The notes beneath the pieces are model-generated. The model saw nothing but the letters and a program-made list of their open reading frames with translations, was not told where the DNA came from and did not search any database. Below are positions 11,202 to 22,692 of a stretch of 64,000 bases of DNA, piece after piece. A program made the position numbers and the translations under genes. Position 1 is the stretch's first letter. Each line of letters opens with the position of its first letter. Source of the DNA: Symsagittifera roscoffensis (taxonomy: Eukaryota > Xenacoelomorpha > Acoela > Convolutidae); contig NC_087062.1 of assembly GCF_963678635.1 (NCBI RefSeq), positions 72,567,345 to 72,631,344 on the forward strand, given 5' to 3'.

Positions 11202-11689
11202 TTTTGTTGAGTGATGTTTTTATAGTCGCATAATTCAATTATTCATCGTATTGAATCAATTTATAAAATTTTTCCAGAAATCTTCTTTTAAAGCGTCAAA
11301 ATAAATTGCGACTTTTCAACTCATCTTACAAGAAAAATTCCCAAAATTTTCTTTTTCTCTAACAATTTTGGAGTCTCAAGTTTACCAAAAAGACATCACT
11401 TGGTTACAGAATCACAAATTTTAATATGACTGATTTTGGTATAATGGAGGACCTAATTTTTTCTTAGTTATCGCTCAGATATTAAAACAAAAGATCTTAA
11501 AGAACACCATAGGAAAAAAAACAATGGAAAAAACAATTTCAAATTTCAGTTAGTAAAAGATGGATATAATAAGCTGGTTGATTTTGCCCCCTCAGTTGCA
11601 CTGTAGAAAATGAACGTTCAAAAATTGAACGAAACTTTCAGGAAATTGTTTTCGATTAAAGATGACATTTGATCAAATATAAAAAATTT

Positions 11690-11712
11690 ATATATATATA
11701 TATATATATATT
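11690..11712. repeat. (TA)n microsatellite
   Basis: A run of TATATA in an AT-rich spacer of repeat copy 1. The corresponding part of copy 3 (about 50,090) lacks the expanded run. Confidence 0.85.
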
Positions 11713-12065
11713 TTGTATCTGTATTGTTTTGGACCCAAAAAAAAATTTGAAAGAAATTGACCAGAAACTTTTTTTCGGGTTCTAAATGGAAGAGGGAAAT
11801 TTTTGTATGAATTAACATTTTTGCAAACTCAAAAATCTTCAGTCCTCATGTAACTCTAAATGTTGCAGCTGGACCTAAGAAAAGTACTATGGATACGGGA
11901 CCTGGTTATTGTTATGTTTTACCTAGAATTCCCAGTTCCTATCATCTTGGTCACGTGAAAGGACTGCTTTTTCGTTTATATATGAAAAATTCTGCTTTAT
12001 AAGTATAACCATTGTTCCATTTTTAGTCATTCGAACCATAAGCTCCAGCTAAAACAGTAAACATC

Positions 12066-12480
12066 ATGAAATTGGTTGTTTTGGATAATGAGTGTATTCA
12101 CAACAAAATCGTGAAAGAATTAGGAGTTTCTAAAAAGGACAAACTCTCGGACATTTCTTTCTTCCCCCCAAAAAGTTCAAAGCAACATCTCAATGTGCTT
12201 GGCGTACGAAGCATACTCATGGAAACAATTGGAGCAGTGGTTATTAAAATTATACGGAGCTTGAAAAAACATTGAGAAAATTTAAAGCTTGAGTAACGAA
12301 GTTTTTTGCAAAAAACTATGAAAAAAGTAAAATTCTGTCAGAAGTTTGGAAACGATGGTTACAAACTTGGATGAATACGCCGGCCCAAAAGATCAGAATT
12401 TGATCCTCAAAGATGATGAAATTGATTGGAGGTGTAGCAACTACCCATTTTGTCATGCAAAAACTTTTCACTGAGCCGAA
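12066..12480 (+). pseudogene. Unidentified Maverick-repeat gene, copy 1
   Basis: Opens with MKLVVLDNECIHNKIVKELG and runs 69 codons to a stop at 12,273. The remaining similarity to copy 3 (about 50,430-50,850) continues in other frames through GNDGYKLG and SNYPFCHAKTFH. The two copies differ by many substitutions but keep matching peptide phrases, so this was coding. I do not recognise the family; its position well upstream of the integrase suggests a Maverick core gene. Confidence 0.45.
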
Positions 12481-13539
12481 AGAAAAGCATTTGCATACGG
12501 AACATGTACTCGATATTTTTAAATATAACTGTAAATCATATAAATCTTAATGTATTATCTTGAGTTTTTAAAATTTAAATTTAATCATTATCAGTTTTTT
12601 CATTCCAAAGTTGAGATAGGTGACAATCAAACAAATTTAGGAAATTTTGTTTTTGATGGGAAGAATAATGAACGAAAGTCATGGATGTTTTCGAACGTAC
12701 GTGTATTAGATCTCTTTTAGTTTTTCTTTGCCAATTTTTTTCATAGTCTTAATACTAGCACGTGTAATCGTTCGAATTTTGTTATCCAAATGTGAGGAAA
12801 CAACAGTTTGGGTTGCAGTTTTATCAAATAAACTCGGTTATATGTACCTTCTCCAAAGCTAAGATTGAAATGATTTCTACAAAAAAAGAGTTTTTTTGTC
12901 AATAGTTCGGTCCATTTGGATCTGGAAAAGGGTATCATAGTTTTGATTGATCAAATATTGGCGCATTTGAAATCCCATATTTGACAAAATTGACTACTTT
13001 TGTCATATTATCAACCTCTTCACGGACAAATGCAAAAAAAAAATTATCCAAAGTAGGAGATGATTTTGATGATTTTGAATCATTGAAAACCTTCCCATGG
13101 AACAAAACACTTTCTAAAATTTGATGACTCTTGTGAAGAAAGTTCAATTTCTAAAAAAATTTGTAAAAATTGCTACTGCTGGAAGTCACAGGGGACTGAA
13201 TACAAAAAATATATTAAGCATAACTTGTTTCATCAAAGCAAATTGGGAAGAGATGTAGAGCTACAAACATGGTCATTTACTCAATGATTTAACTCCAGCA
13301 ACAGTTGATTCGGTAAAATATTGCACAAACATCGGTTAATTTAAATTAAAAAATTGTTCAGCAGCAGGAACAGAAAGAAATTTTTTGGACGATGAGCATA
13401 TAAAACGTCTCTATACTCCCAATAGTTCGAACATTTTCCCAAAAACTTCAAAAAGTTTTAATCCTCAATTGTCCAAAAAGTTTATTCAGTTCTTCAGCTA
13501 ATTTCTAGTAAGTTTGCTACACGGCGAGCTACATTTTTA

Positions 13540-14640
13540 CGGAATTAGACGTAGTAAAATATCGAAGAAGAATATCAGAACTTACACGAAATAGAACTTC
13601 ATTGCACAAAAGGAGAACTATTTTAAGCTTGTCTAAAGGCTTGCAAATAATATCTCCTAGCACTCCTTCTGTCAATATACGATTGACATAAATTGAATCA
13701 GTTTGTTTCAATTCTTTACTCAGTTCATCAATCACAAAGTACGCTTCCAAAAAAAAACTAAAATTGGAACAAAAGCAAGAAAAAGAGGACTTTATAACAA
13801 AAGATTTTGGTTCTTTTTACAGTGCTGCGAATGCGAGATTGAAAATGAGTAACAATAAGCATCTTATTGATTTATTTTAATGATTCTCATAGGAAAAAAT
13901 TAAGCCTGTCAAAAAATATTATCTGATCATCGAGACACAAAAGACTCTATTGTAGACTTTGTGTGTGCACTAAAGCAAAAAATCACCAATTGTTCAATTA
14001 ACTACTCTTCCATTTTGGAAGCAACTCAAAATCCAGTTAATTTTGATATCAACAAGAATGCAAAAACTAAGGACAGAGGAACTTGGATCCCTTTCAAAAT
14101 CTGAGAAGTTAAGACGTTTCAAGCTTTTCAAAGTCCATCAGGGAAATTTGGTTGTATGGACTTGGATTTTGTGGACAAACTAGCAATTCAAAACAGTGGA
14201 GTCAAATATTTTTTGATTGCTGTTGAAGTTTTTGCGATTTGTCAGAGTTCATACTTTGAGAACGAAACCTGCCAAAGACGTTTTGCAAGCTTTCAAAAAA
14301 AAACTTATTTCTCAAAAAAACACTCCTGAAAAACTTTGGTTTGATAAAGGAACAGAATAAGAGGGAACTTTCAAAAAAAGTTGCACAGAAAAATACATTG
14401 AAATTTCATCCAAAATGAGTGAAACAAAATCTGCATTTGCAGAAAGAGCCATTCAATTATTGAAACACAAATTTTTCCGCTATATAGAAGATCTTGGTGA
14501 AAAATTCGATCATAAGTTATGTCAATTTGTATCTACAATGAATTGTCGCCTCAATTGATCTATCGAGAATTCAACTCAAAAAATCACCGAGAAATGATAT
14601 TTATCCAATCATTGTAATGTTTGGTCGAGTGATGATCCGG
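13540..14640 (+). pseudogene. Maverick-type retroviral-like integrase, copy 1
   Basis: A decayed rve-family integrase. Visible pieces are a basic leader near 13,540-13,610 (RRRISELTRNRTSLHKRR), an N-terminal part with KMSNNKHLIDLF, a catalytic-core start MDLDFVDKLAIQN near 14,157, a second-Asp block with WFDKGTE (Asp codon 14,343-14,345) and a Glu block SAFAERAIQLLKHKFFRYIE (Glu codon 14,442-14,444). Several in-frame stops and at least two frameshifts interrupt it. In life such an integrase inserts the linear double-stranded element into the genome. The sequence after 14,640 no longer matches the integrase C-terminus that copy 3 retains, so copy 1 is truncated there. Confidence 0.65.
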
Positions 14641-14699
14641 GTAAAAAGTAAGAAAACTTGCAGTATTGGATGAAAAAAAATGACTATTTGAAAAAGGTC

Positions 14700-15640
14700 A
14701 AATAAAAAACATTTGAATTGCCTCGAATTATTCTACAGGAGAAAAAAAGTTCCGTGTGGTTTCCTTATTGATGAAATAGATGTAGGTTCGTTCTTTTTTC
14801 ACAATTTTTTTGGACGTTTATGTTGTCCAAAATAGAGCTCTCCGACTAAGCAAAGGCCCATTCAGGGAAACTTACTCAGTCGAAAAAATTTTTTTTAAGA
14901 ACCGAGTATTGAGTGTCAAAGCTTTAAACTTACAGCTGAGTTACAGTTGACAAGGAAAGAAATTTCTATTTTGGAAATTTTGAAGTTATTAAAAAAGACT
15001 TATGATAATACTTCAAAGACTCTTTTTATCCACTACACAGTTCTATATTTTGTCAAAACTCCCCAGCTAAAATCTTTTTTCCTCCGTTTCTTTAAAGATT
15101 TTTAAATTCAAAATTTTGCTTGATTAGGTCTGTAATAAGTTTTCCAGAGATTTGTTTTGAAAAATTCATCAATTTTTAGCTGTCCTCTCAGTCTTACATC
15201 AAAATCAAAGAACTTGACTATTTAGTCGAAAATCAAGAACTTCTCATTGATTATTTTCGAAAAAATCCAATGAGTTGACAAGGAAATGCTGACTTTTCCT
15301 TACATAATTGGAAAATTTCAGTCCTTAAAGGAGCAGTTTTTTTTTATTGGATACGAAAACATAAGATAAATGATCAATTTTTGTGATTGGAAACGGAAAA
15401 TGTAAAAAACTCCTTAAATGGAACTTCCTTTCTGATTGGATACGGTTTTTTATCAAATTTTCCCTTAAAGAAAGCTTAGTTCTGACTTGATACGACTACC
15501 GTCCATATACAAAAAAATCTGTCCGATTGATTGAATCTCACCCATTTGAGTTGAGGGTACCCCTCACTCTTTAGTGAAAACCATTTTTTTTTCAATTTAA
15601 CTACCGTCAAATAGCTCCTCTATCAGCTGTAATTCAGTCA
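14700..15640. other. Repeat DNA without a readable gene
   Basis: This stretch matches 47,800-48,350 in copy 2 but has no open frame of note on either strand. Shared phrases include GACTTATGATAATACTTCAAA and TTGTCAAAACTCCCCAGC. If it was coding, decay has removed the evidence. Confidence 0.5.
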
Positions 15641-15646
15641 TATCCC

Positions 15647-16184
15647 TTGTTCTATATTCCCTTACTGAGTAACTTATTTCCCAGAATGATCTACTCCGTT
15701 CCGAAGAACAACCTCAAACGCTCGGTCGAGTTTTTATCAGAAAATTTGCAAATTAAGGTGCTCGAGTCAGTCTCAGGGATTTTCTTAGCTCAAGCGGATG
15801 CACCAATTCAAGTGTGGCTTATGATGGAAATCATGAAGAGAAACTTCAGTGAAAATCACCAGAAGGAGGTTCCCATCACCGAGAATTAGCTTGAAACAAT
15901 GGGAATGATGTCACAGATTGCAGAACAATTTGGGATGGAAAATCTCGAAGTTCCTGACTCCATATATGTGGCTCAACCAGTTATCGATTTCCTTTTTCCG
16001 TGAGAAGAAAAGGGATCAGTGGAGAACCCAATTACAATCGAAGAGGATGAGGTGATCTCTGAACCCAGGACTCCAGTGAGCGAACCATCAAGACAACAAT
16101 CGGCGATGGAGAAAACACCAGCTTTGCGCTTCCCTCGGAACTTGCAAAACTCTTCAGCTGCCCCACAGCTCTTTGAATTGTGAG
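15647..16184 (+). pseudogene. Unidentified ORF with three in-frame stops
   Basis: One frame reads from about 15,684 (MIYSVPKNNLKRSVEFL) to a stop at 16,182-16,184, interrupted by TAG at 15,887 and TGA at 16,001. Beyond the breaks it is acidic and Ser/Pro-rich, with PITIEEDEV and EPRTPVSEP. The second half is repeated in copy 2 (48,470-48,655) with the same breaks and near-identical sequence. The terminal stop is followed by GTGAGTAAATT, which resembles a splice donor. No domain recognised. Confidence 0.45.
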
Positions 16185-16735
16185 TAAATTATTTGTTGCC
16201 TTAAGTTTTGTAATTTAATTTTTTTTCGCTTATGTTATTTTTATTTTTATGAGATAAGATCGAAGAGATAATGCAAGAAGTCATAGGAAAGTTTGTTGGA
16301 TCAATTTTGCACACGGATTATAAATCAAATCAAACTAATTTTGCAATTGGCAAATGTTTTAAAAATGTTTTTTTTTTGCAAACATTGTAAAAAAAAGTTA
16401 AATCAACGATAAGATCGTATAAAATCTTCTTTTACATTGTAAACATTCTCTTACCTTGTAAACGTGCAAACATTGTAAAAAAAATTAAATCAATGATAAC
16501 ATCGTGTAAAAACATTCTTTGGAAGCATGATAAAATAATCATTACATTGTTTGCACACATAGTTTTTTAAAAAAAAACACAAAAAAACTTGCATTTAACT
16601 CAAAATTTTATAAAACTTTTTGCAAACTTGTTAAAAAAAGCAAAACAATTTTTGCATCTTGTAAAACATTTTAAGCAATTTTTTGAAATTTTTTTGAAAA
16701 AATAAAATCAAAGTTTGCATCTTGCGAGGAGTTTT

Positions 16736-17650
16736 CCACATGTTAAAAATCAATGGAATTTTTTCGTTGAAAATTTTTGAAATTTGAAATGAAGTTAAAC
16801 TGACAAGATTCTTATAAACAAAAATTGAATCATTGTTCGAAAAACTGACAGGCTCAATTTTTACAGAACCAAAAGGATCAATGAAACAATCAACAATTTT
16901 CAACAAATAAGACTCATACTTTGAATTTTGAGCTTCTCGCGTCCTTTCCAAAAAGGCTGATCCAAGAGTCTATTAGAAGGAAACTCCTGGGCAGAGCTGA
17001 GAGGATGTCTTCTGAATTTTTCTAGCAGCAGGCCTATCTTTACAACACTGGAGAATTTTTCCAGTTTTCTAAATTTCAAGGTGTGTTCGACTTGTGTGTG
17101 TTCGACTTGTTTCAAGGTGTGTTCGACTTCAAGGTGTGTTCGAATGTGTGCACTATTCATTTGATTGAAAACTTCACTTCCTGATCAAAATATTTTGGAA
17201 TAAACTCTGAATTTGTTAAAGTATCAGGGTATAAATACAGTCAACAGTTTATCTAATATTCGCAAAATTGATCGAACGATGATCCAATTAATACTAAGTG
17301 GAACTTGCAATTCTCCACTGGGCAGATTGATGAGTGGTTAGATACACAGTAGTCTCGAGTAACAATGAACTTTTCATAGAACTTTACTGAGACAGAGATA
17401 AAATGAGAATTTGCATTGTAATCCGAATAGAAAGTTGGATATGCTTGACACATAGCAGATGCCATCACCTTGACACAAAGCCGATGCTGATGCCTGAGAA
17501 CAAGTCTTGAAGCAAAATGCCTATGCCAAATATACTTTGAACGATTACAAAGAACTCTCCCAAATCCTGGGAGACTTGATGTTTGGTGAAAACTGCAAGG
17601 TTCAATGTTTGTTGAGAACTGCAATTGACTAATTTTATCAAGAAAAACAA
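16736..17650. mobile_element. Maverick-like repeat, copy 2, left part
   Basis: Matches the start of copy 1 (from 9,793) and of copy 3 (from 49,198). It ends at AAGAAAAACAAT, where the giant LTR element begins, and the repeat resumes at 47,431 with TTAAAATTTCAGTAAG. Copy 3 reads straight across at 49,877-49,905, giving an intact empty-site sequence. This is direct evidence that the LTR element inserted into an existing repeat. Confidence 0.8.
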
Positions 17651-17823
17651 TGGACCAAAACCAGACCAGAATGGACCAAAATGCAGATTCAGCAGATTCG
17701 GGAAATTAGCAGCGAACCTTCCGAATTGACGGTTTTAAGCGATTAACGACGTTATTGGAACGATTAGTCAAACGGTGAAGGTCAAGATATTCTGGTATTT
17801 TGAAATTTTAAAAATTCGAAGTA

Positions 17824-17831
17824 TGACGTCA
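17824..17831. promoter_or_regulatory. TGACGTCA palindrome in the 5' LTR
   Basis: A perfect 8-bp CRE/ATF-type site, present at the equivalent position in the truncated LTR (40,845-40,852) and the 3' LTR (46,689-46,696). Such sites bind bZIP factors in animals. Binding here is inferred from sequence only. Confidence 0.45.
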
Positions 17832-17973
17832 TATCTGAGAAACGTCAGAAAAGGCCATTTTGGCAGAAAACCGAAAAAAAAAACACAACAACATTAGTTG
17901 CGATAGCGTGAACAACAAAAATTGTGCTTGAAAAACAACAACAAATTGCAGAAGTAGCAGAGACCGCTCCGAG

Positions 17974-18005
17974 TTGCAACTATTGTGTCACTACAATAGT
18001 TGCAA
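17974..18005. repeat. LTR hairpin, 13-bp arms
   Basis: TTGCAACTATTGT and ACAATAGTTGCAA are exact inverted repeats around a 6-nt loop. In the 3' LTR the right arm has a mismatch. The truncated internal LTR breaks off inside the left arm of this hairpin (after GCAACTA), which ties the structure to the duplication breakpoint. Confidence 0.75.
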
Positions 18006-18577
18006 GGCCGTTGCGAACAACGGCGAAGGGTGGAAAACCAGCCTTCCGGAAGGAGAATAAGAGCCTTATTTCCCCGGATTCAGGAATCCGGAGGGGTCTC
18101 GGGACTGGAACTGATAGTGTTTTATATAAACTCTTAGCTTCCCTGTCATGTCCTGAGTTGAATTTAATTAGCATCTGAATTCATTTTGCTAGGATGAGAA
18201 GCTAGGAGTTGGGGGAAAGGGTTGATCCATCTTAGATGGAGATGATGATTTTTATCTACTGAACAAAAAGAATAATAATTCAATAAGTAGTAGTAGCCCT
18301 GTTTTTAGGAGTGACCTCGTGGTCTAGGGATACTGAGAACCAGCCATGAGCTCACTAATTCTGCATGTCCTCTAGTTAATTTGAGTGTTTTGACCGAAGC
18401 CGAAAGCAGTAACGTTTTTGTCGACCCGATGTTAGAAAGACCACCAAAAATACTGGCTTGGTAGAGATGGTTAAAAAGTTGTAAAGCTCTGTTTAGACGT
18501 TAGCCAGTCGTCTTAGGACTTAGTTTTATTTTCCGTCGATATGTATCTTCCGGGCGAATGTTACATAGATGTTTTTA

Positions 18578-18592
18578 TGGCGCTCCTGGGTG
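18578..18592 (+). promoter_or_regulatory. Candidate primer binding site
   Basis: TGGCGCTCCTGGGTG begins 12 nt after the 5' LTR ends. It starts with TGG, complementary to a tRNA CCA 3' end, as expected of a minus-strand primer site. The matching tRNA is not determined, and the 12-nt spacing is longer than the usual few bases, so confidence is moderate. Confidence 0.45.
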
Positions 18593-21501
18593 TTATTCTT
18601 TTTTAACATCATGACCGGCAGAACCGTTAACGAGCACTCCGCGCCGAGCGGATGCTCTCATTAACGCCCTTAATAGGCCTAAGCCGCCGGGGTGGAAGGG
18701 TAGTTCGGAACGCGGAAGCCTTCCGGATTACCGTGAATAGCTTTTTAACCTAGTTAAGACCGAAAATTCACGAACCAGGAAGGGTGGGGGGATTCGCGGT
18801 CCCGTCGTTCCCTGAGAGGTTTCTGATCAAAAACACTTAAAGATATATATAAAACCAAACAAAAAGTAGTATAGTAACCAAGAAAAACAAAAAACATAAA
18901 AAAAACCGAAAAAACTAAAAACAGTAAAAAAGTAAAAAATCAGTAGAAATCATCCCCCCAGACAAGATGTGATCCGACCCTCCCGTTTGTTGTTAATAGA
19001 TATATTGTTGTTACAGGCATTTATATCAGTCAGGATTGTTACGATCAATTTTGTAGCCCGTTTGTGAGGCTTGTACTGTAGGGTTATTTGAGCATTTAAG
19101 CACGTTAATGATAAATTGCGTTCAATCCGGAAGGGTCAGCTGATTTGCGCTCAATCCGGAGGGGTCTTGGGAGAAGACTGATCCGGCAAGCAGTACAAGA
19201 AGCATCAAGAAGGGGCTCAACGACAACAACAATCGACTGTTGGGTATCGTTAACAAGTTTTGTATCCCTTTTGGTACAAAAAGTAAGATAGTAATCTGTG
19301 GGGGGCTCGACAGTGCTGCACTGTAGTGACCCTTCACCGAACTGCGAATATCCGAGTTAAGCACCTTAATTCGGATATTAAACAAACCCGGAGGGGTATA
19401 GTATTACTAATATTTTTACTTATATAGCCTATATTAATACTCCTATATCGTTTTTCAGTGAAAAACACAGAAAGCAGACCGGTTTTTAGTGTCAAAATGG
19501 CGATATTTTGATCCCTCCACAAGTCGCGATTTTTGAGATATCGATATTTTTTGAAACGGAAAAAAGCGCTAAAGTAGTGTGTTACATCATAACTGCACTA
19601 CGATAATAGATAGAACCGGTTAAGTTTAGTTCGGAAGTGGTTGGAACTATTTTGGAACCAAAAACCGAATTTTCGTGATTTTTGAGAAAACGAAACACTA
19701 TAAGTTCAGAAATTTTTTTGAAATTTTTGAGTTAGAACAGTAAAAATAGCTGTTCGGACAACGTCCACTAGTGACTCTACAAGTTTTAAAACCCGCTTCC
19801 CGAAAGCTTTCCGGGTCGCAGAGAAATCGAACTTAACGTGTTTGATTTGGTGGATTCATCAATCCGGAAGGGTACAGGTAGCATAGTTTTTCGCAAATTT
19901 TTTCAACTAAAGCGTTTTAGATCGGGTCTTTTGCATTGAACTAGAAGAGTGTAGGCCTTCTGAGCTTGGATCATTAATTTTTAGGTCGAAAAGAACAGAA
20001 TTGCGGAAAAAGTTAGGCGGAACCTATATGAGACAAATTTTTTGACTTTAGAAAAAAGACGTTTTGGTTAATAACTTTGGAACTACTGGGCATATCGAGT
20101 TGATCTTGGTATCAATAGGTCAGAAATTAGCTGAGCTTACTGATAGGGACAAAAGTTTTTCGAAAAATTAAGCGTGAAAAATTTTTAGGATTGTTTTTAG
20201 CAAATTCACCAATTTGGGAGGGTAGACCCTTCACGTTTTATAAGTTTTTTTTAGAAAAGCCCTTACACACCTACCAAAAGGTAATAGCGGTTGAATAAAG
20301 TAACTTTAGGCTGTTCTAGACGAAAAGGAAAGGCTAAAGGCACAGGAAAACCTCAATCGAACCGAAGTTAGGCTAGCGATGAGACCCTTCACCGTTAGCG
20401 TGAATTGTTAAATAAGAGGCTTAACTTCAATCCGGAAGGGTCTAGGAAAGCATTACATACCCTTCCTAGTTGATTGAGAAAGCAAAATTGCATCGGAGAA
20501 CGTATCCGGAGGGGTATAGGTTGAAAGAAGGAAATCTCCGAAAAGCTACTTTTACAAACCAGAGGGCTCCCAATCCGGAGGGGTCAAAAATTTTTTTTCA
20601 AATTAGGAGGGGTCCGTATCCGGAGGGGTCTTATATTTACTAACTCAGAGGGGTCCCAATCTGGAGGGGTCTAAATTTTGTAAGAGGATCCTATTTTTTT
20701 CCAATCCGGAGGGGTATTATTTTATTAAAGGACTTAGGTAAACGGAAGAAAGACTAAAGTGAGAGGTATTAGGTTATTAGCAGACAGGCTAGGAATCAGT
20801 GACTGCACTGGTAACTTGCCTTTCAATAAAAACCAGACCAAAACAAGACAGGTCCGAACTCGGATATACGCGACACTAAGTCTAAACTAAAAAGAGCGTA
20901 ATTCATTGGTGTGGATTGAAACCCAATACGTTTTTGTGAAAAGTGACTGCCCTGAGGATTGTAGTAGGTCTAGCTCGGGCAGTCCGAAGGCAGATAGGTA
21001 ACACAGTACTCGGTGGGTGCAATAGACGCCCACTTGAGAAAATTACTGCCTTGAAAGTTTTGTCTGTTTGGTACAGCACCAAGCAGGGAAAGCTTTTTCT
21101 TTAAAAAAAACAAGTTCGACTATTGTACTGCGACCGACTAAAAGTACAATACACATACGTTTTTTTTATAGAGGTATTCAAATTCTGTCATTACATATAT
21201 ATTTTTTTGTTTTTGATTTTAAATCAACATAATTTGTACTTGATTGGGTAGTGAGTACACTATCTTTTAAATTGACTGATAACATCATATTGTGCTAGTT
21301 CTCAAATCTTACGACCGATAATCGGTCAGTGTGAATAAATTGTATACAAACTGTACTCTGATAACATACAGAGATTCGTGGTCACTACTTAATAGAATCT
21401 TGTGGAACTTATTGTGTTGTGTCATTGTTATTGATAGTTAAACTATAAAGTCACTAGCAATCGAATTGAGTGTATAGACATTAAGAAGCGACAAATTGAG
21501 A
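18593..21501 (+). other. Long leader with a repeated AATCCGGAGGGGT motif
   Basis: About 2.9 kb between the primer site and gag with no coding frame. It contains a motif close to AATCCGGAGGGGTC at 19,124, 19,153, 19,387, 19,861, 20,429, 20,503, 20,572, 20,601, 20,617, 20,642, 20,658 and 20,703, and once in each full LTR (18,085 and 46,950). Complementary-sense relatives (GACCCTTC) occur near 19,328, 20,226 and 20,383. Spacing is irregular, so this is a dispersed motif, not a satellite. Possible roles are RNA packaging, protein binding or alternative plus-strand priming, all inferred. Confidence 0.7.
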
Positions 21502-22692
21502 ATGAGTCTAGACAAGTCAAGGATACCTAAACGAGGTAATAGCTCTAAGAAATTCATACAGAAAAAGCAAAGAAAAACAATGACCGACCCTTTTGTGGAT
21601 TGGATCAAACCAGCCCGGACCGACAAATGGGAGACGGTTTCAGGCAGAATGGTTGAAACAAGGAGTCAGAAGACTTCAGAAGAGAGAAAAAAAATGTTAG
21701 AAGTGGAGGTCAAAACGGACCAGGCCATGAATGACAACCAGGAAGTACATGGACTGGAAGGGAGAGGCAGAAGGCTGGCGAGTGAATCTACTCCGGTAGA
21801 ACAAGGCCATGTTTTTGCCACTTCCACCGGGACATTGGATCGAGAGGAGATGTCGGAACTGTCCGACATCTCAACTGAAATTGTGGCAACTAGAAGGTCT
21901 CCAACAGACAACACTATGATGGCAGGCGGGACTGAGAAACAAACAACGTCATCATCGTTATCAGAAAGAATGAGGAACACCTTAGGAAACATCTTTCCAT
22001 TCACCATGGAAGTGGGCACAAGAAATGAAGGTGAATTTCAGGAGGAGGAGGACGACGAAGAAGAGCAAGTGGACTTTGGGTCTCAAATCAGCCTCAATAG
22101 TTCGACCCAGGAAAATGAGGCATACGTCGAAAGAGAGACTGGAACCATGGACAAATTTGGTGTGGTAAGAACGGTAAGCAAAGAGGTAAACACACCGGGC
22201 CAGTCGAGAGGCTTCGCGATTATGACAAATTCAGAGCCGCAAACTAAGGAGAGTAGAAACAGAGGGCTAGGCAATGCATTGGCGGAACCTGAGGTGGATA
22301 ATGAAAAGACGTCGAGGCAGAGAATCAAGGCCCGAATCTCGACCAGCACGAAGCTACCTGGGACCGATAGTGTTACACCGCCACTAGTGACGCAACTCGT
22401 GGATAACGGGGCAGCACTAGAAGAAGCCTTGAACAACATAGTGGACAGTTTAGGAGAACAAAATGAACATATGTCCATAAGAATGAGTGAACTAGAAAGA
22501 GCAGTTCACATTGAAAGGGAAAGTCTGCGGGAAGAAATAAACCGCAATAGACAAGAAGTTGGTAGGAGCGAAAAACGCTTGAAAGAAAGAACGGACGAGC
22601 ATATAGCGAAGAACTTGTCGCGAATGACAAGAGAAGCGGAACAGAGAGAGTTACGCTTAAGAGGCGACATGGAGAAGTTAAGAATTCAGTAA
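21502..22692 (+). pseudogene. gag: gag, N-terminal part
   Basis: Begins at the first ATG of the frame (MSLDKSRIPKRG). The upstream TTG at 21,496 is in the same frame but is an unlikely start. The first 60 residues are basic, the middle is Glu/Asp-rich with an acidic run (EEEDDEEEQ), and the last 120 residues form a Glu/Arg-rich probable coiled coil. The frame stops at TAA 22,690-22,692, but the same frame continues past it into the capsid-like part, so the stop is probably a nonsense mutation in one long gag-protease frame. Structural protein of the virus-like particle by position. Confidence 0.7.

Larger units (their letters stand above)
9793..16735. mobile_element. Maverick (Polinton)-like segment, copy 1, decayed
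   Basis: About 6.9 kb that recurs, in part, at 16,736-17,650 plus 47,431-49,197 (copy 2) and 49,198-53,270 (copy 3). All three start with CACATGTTAAAAAT-like sequence and share the phrase GATTTTGCCCCCT and the same order of gene remnants. The segment includes a retroviral-type integrase remnant near 13,800-14,640, of the kind Mavericks encode. Multiple stops and frameshifts mark it as decayed. No terminal inverted repeat or DNA polymerase B motif could be identified by eye, so assignment rests on the integrase and on the virion-type genes downstream of copy 3. Confidence 0.6.
17651..18565 (+). repeat. 5' LTR
   Basis: About 0.91 kb, matching 46,519-47,430 throughout except at the extreme left. 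The 3' copy begins TGTGACATTCGACCAGAATGG; here the first ten or so bases are replaced by ACCAAAACCA-type sequence, so the exact 5' edge (17,651-17,664) is uncertain. The end CGAATGTTACA is nearly the inverse of the 3' copy's start TGTGACATTCG, the usual TG...CA short inverted terminus. By eye there are about 20-25 differences from the 3' LTR over the last 560 bp, so the insertion is not very recent. A TATATAAA run at 18,122-18,129 is a candidate promoter element. Confidence 0.85.

Noticed and set aside
17924-18178. An 84-codon frame inside the LTR, repeated at 46,789
   Set aside because: It is repeated only because the LTR is repeated. It is absent as an open frame in the truncated LTR and has no start context or domain. 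Treated as chance coding in the LTR.
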